The translations under genes were made by a program, and so were the position numbers. Positions 6,607-8,293 of a stretch of DNA of 8,293 bases are shown here, one piece after another. The number at the start of each line of letters is the position of its first letter. Position 1 is the first letter of the stretch. The stretch covers positions 1-8,293 of the forward strand of contig JALSOY010000213.1 in assembly GCA_026986235.1 (NCBI GenBank). The letters run 5' to 3'. Below the pieces are notes generated by a model that had not been told where the DNA came from, searched no databases, and was given only the letters and a program-made list of their open reading frames with translations. The DNA comes from Caldifarciminota bacterium (GTDB taxonomy: Bacteria > Hydrothermota > Hydrothermia > B15-G9 > WFZT01).

Positions 6607-7415
6607 AAAAACCGAGGTCAAAACTCGGACAGGTTTTTTTGAGAGACAAAAATATACTGGATAAGATCGTCAGATACGCAGGTGTAAAAGATGGTGAATG
6701 GATAGTTGAAATCGGACCGGGGAGGGGGGCATTAACAGAGTTTTTGCTAAAGCGAGGTGCAAATGTTATCGCCTTTGAAATTGACCCTGCCTTAACAAAA
6801 GAGCTGAAAAGAAACTTCGGTCTCCTCATTGGAGACAGATTCTTCCTGTTTGAAGAAGACTTTTTAAAAGTGAATCTCGGCGATAAACTCAAAGAAATCG
6901 GCGCCCCGGATCACCTGAAGGTAGTATCCAATATCCCGTACTACATCACCACTCCCATACTGACGAAGTTTATAAAGGAAAGGTTATTTTTTGGCGAGAT
7001 CTACCTTACGATTCAGAAAGAAGTGGCAAGAAGGCTTGTGGCAAAACCCGGTACCGGTGAATATGGGTCTTTAACCCTTTACCTTATGATGTTTTTCGAT
7101 GTCGAGGTACTTTTTGACATCCCGAGAACCTGCTTCAGGCCCGTTCCTAAGGTGGATTCATCCTTCGTGCGCTTAAAAGTCCGTGAAGAACCACCCGTAC
7201 AGGTTGAAGACTATACCTTCCTTGAACAACTCATAAGACATGCCTTCGGTGGACGCAGGAAAAAGCTGAAAACGGTTCTGAAAAATAACTTCGGGAAACT
7301 GCCCTTTGAAAAAATCGAGACAGATTCAGGTATATCACTTGAAAGGAGGGGAGAAACCCTTTCTCTTGAGGAATTTGAAAAACTTGCAAGGTCAGTAAAA
7401 AGATATTTGCGGTGA
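6603..7415 (+). CDS. rsmA: 16S rRNA (adenine1518-N6/adenine1519-N6)-dimethyltransferase
   Basis: This 270-residue enzyme dimethylates the two adjacent adenines in the 3'-terminal hairpin of 16S rRNA and acts as a late checkpoint in 30S assembly. Seen are GQVFLRD (9-15, the family GQNFL motif), the SAM-binding loop VEIGPGRGALTE (35-46), E59-x-D61, the acidic D86, the catalytic NIPY (110-113), QKEVARR (138-144) and FRPVPKVDS (178-186); the C-terminal helical domain (about 205-270) is complete. Length is typical. Its ATG overlaps the M23 stop as ATGA. No good Shine-Dalgarno is close: the nearest purine run, GAGGG at 6583-6587, is 15 nt away, so translation probably depends on coupling to the peptidase gene. 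It is the last gene of the cluster. Confidence 0.97.
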   Translation: MKKPRSKLGQVFLRDKNILDKIVRYAGVKDGEWIVEIGPGRGALTEFLLKRGANVIAFEIDPALTKELKRNFGLLIGDRFFLFEEDFLKVNLGDKLKEIGAPDHLKVVSNIPYYITTPILTKFIKERLFFGEIYLTIQKEVARRLVAKPGTGEYGSLTLYLMMFFDVEVLFDIPRTCFRPVPKVDSSFVRLKVREEPPVQVEDYTFLEQLIRHAFGGRRKKLKTVLKNNFGKLPFEKIETDSGISLERRGETLSLEEFEKLARSVKRYLR

Positions 7416-7429
7416 GTCAACTGACTCAC
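7412..7429. terminator. 18-bp inverted repeat between convergent genes, possible bidirectional terminator hairpin
   Basis: GTGAGTCAACTGACTCAC has perfect 8-bp arms around AC; in RNA a 7-bp stem with a four-base loop is more likely. It contains the stop codon of rsmA (7413-7415) and, on the other strand, the stop codon of the patatin gene (7426-7428). No U-tract follows on the plus strand; on the minus strand a TTTTT run comes about 9 bases later. It is therefore not a textbook intrinsic terminator. It may stop transcription both ways weakly or protect 3' ends. Confidence 0.4.
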
Positions 7430-8293
7430 GCTATCACAACATACTTTCCAATAGGCTCAAAGTATGTTTTCTTCCTGCGTCTAAATAGTCTGGAAATAAA
7501 ACTCTCAGAGAGAGCTTTTTCTACCTCGTCCATCTTCTCCACTGCAGCTTTGAATCCTTCGTGGAATAGAAATTCCGTTGATCCTGTATCATACCAGTCT
7601 ATGTGAGAAATATCTGGCTTTATAACAACATCTGCAAGAGAGAGTTGTTTCAGGTGGAGACGGTGGTTGGACCAGTCCTCTGCTCTCCACATTACTTCAA
7701 GACCTGAACTCAGAGGGTCATCGGGCAGGGGATCCCTGCCCACATCAACGGCGATAACCCTGTCTGCGCCGAGGAGGTAGGCACTTTCAACGGGTACCTT
7801 CTGGGTCGTGCCCCCATCCACGAGCATCATCCCATCCATTTTAACAGGAGGGAGAAGACCGGGTATGGCACTGGTCGCCCTCACCGCAGGTAACACCCTG
7901 CCCTTACCTATCACGACATCCCTTCCCGATATAAGATCCAGTGCCACAACGCTCACAGGCACCCCAAGATCTTCAAATGTCAGATCCTCTGGAAAAATAA
8001 GAGAGAAAAAACGCTCGATGGTCTCCTCCTCAACCATGGAAATGTGAGTCATGGACTTACGGAGTAACATGGTGCCGCGAATAGTGTTAAGAAACCTTTG
8101 AATTCTCCCCTCATAGTTTTCATGAGCAGGGTTAACTTTATAGCTTTGAAGACGCATCTCCCTGACTACCTCTGATTTTGCAGCATCCTCAAGTATTCTG
8201 AAGCACTCGTCAACATCGCCTTTCCACGCATATAGACTTCCCACAATACCTCCTGCACTCGTTCCCACGATAAAATCAAACTCTATACCATTT
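7426..8293 (-). CDS. patatin-like phospholipase/esterase (RssA/NTE type), 5' end off the right edge
   Basis: The frame stays open to the window edge, adding about eight residues (NGIEFDFI) before GTSAGG, so the GTG at 8268 is an internal valine and the true start lies outside. About 288 residues are visible. The nucleophile elbow GTSAG (Ser codon 8259-8257) and the second half of the Ser-Asp dyad in LVDGG (Asp codon 7818-7816) are both present, as are the family segments VRATSAIPGLLPP and VIAVDVG. The oxyanion-loop GGGxRG should lie just beyond the edge. Members hydrolyse acyl esters of phospholipids or lysophospholipids. The C-terminus carries a basic stretch, LFRRRKK, before a short tail. 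No membrane segment or signal is visible in this part. It converges on rsmA and ends within the shared inverted repeat. Family is firm; substrate unknown. Confidence 0.92.
   Translation of the reverse strand, partial: NGIEFDFIVGTSAGGIVGSLYAWKGDVDECFRILEDAAKSEVVREMRLQSYKVNPAHENYEGRIQRFLNTIRGTMLLRKSMTHISMVEEETIERFFSLIFPEDLTFEDLGVPVSVVALDLISGRDVVIGKGRVLPAVRATSAIPGLLPPVKMDGMMLVDGGTTQKVPVESAYLLGADRVIAVDVGRDPLPDDPLSSGLEVMWRAEDWSNHRLHLKQLSLADVVIKPDISHIDWYDTGSTEFLFHEGFKAAVEKMDEVEKALSESFISRLFRRRKKTYFEPIGKYVVIA

Overview
The window reads as a piece of a bacterial chromosome, not an archaeal one: it carries a complete transcription terminator Rho, an M23 murein-type peptidase and a bacterial-type RsmA (KsgA). 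Against that background it also carries two adjacent, overlapping genes of the archaeal membrane-lipid type, a geranylgeranyl reductase (GGR) family flavoprotein and a group II geranylgeranylglyceryl phosphate synthase (GGGPS). That mix, together with the long Ig-like tail of the M23 protein, points to the FCB group or a neighbouring candidate phylum (Cloacimonadota- or WOR-3-like). This assignment is an inference from recalled family distributions; no search was run.

Layout. Positions 1-814 hold the N-terminal part of a minus-strand gene for an exported beta-propeller protein; it runs off the left edge. Positions 815-1048 are a divergent intergenic region with a perfect 17-bp palindrome, a second nest of inverted half-sites, and a plausible sigma70-type promoter pointing right. 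Positions 1049-7415 are six plus-strand genes packed like one operon: GGR, GGGPS, HD-domain phosphohydrolase, rho, M23 peptidase, rsmA. Successive junctions are a 38-nt overlap, a 4-nt ATGA overlap, a 37-nt gap, an 8-nt overlap and another ATGA overlap. Positions 7426-8293 hold a convergent minus-strand patatin-like phospholipase gene whose 5' end lies beyond the right edge. An 18-bp inverted repeat at 7412-7429 contains the stop codons of both converging genes.

How the genes may work together. GGGPS would join a polyprenyl diphosphate to sn-glycerol-1-phosphate through an ether bond, and GGR would saturate the isoprenoid chains. Together they are two steps of archaeal-type ether-lipid synthesis. 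The HD protein is translationally coupled to them but its substrate is unknown. Rho, M23 and RsmA form a housekeeping and envelope half of the same cluster. The other enzymes of an archaeal lipid route (glycerol-1-phosphate dehydrogenase, DGGGP synthase, CDP-archaeol synthase) are not in this window.

No tRNA, rRNA, CRISPR array, insertion sequence or phage gene was seen.
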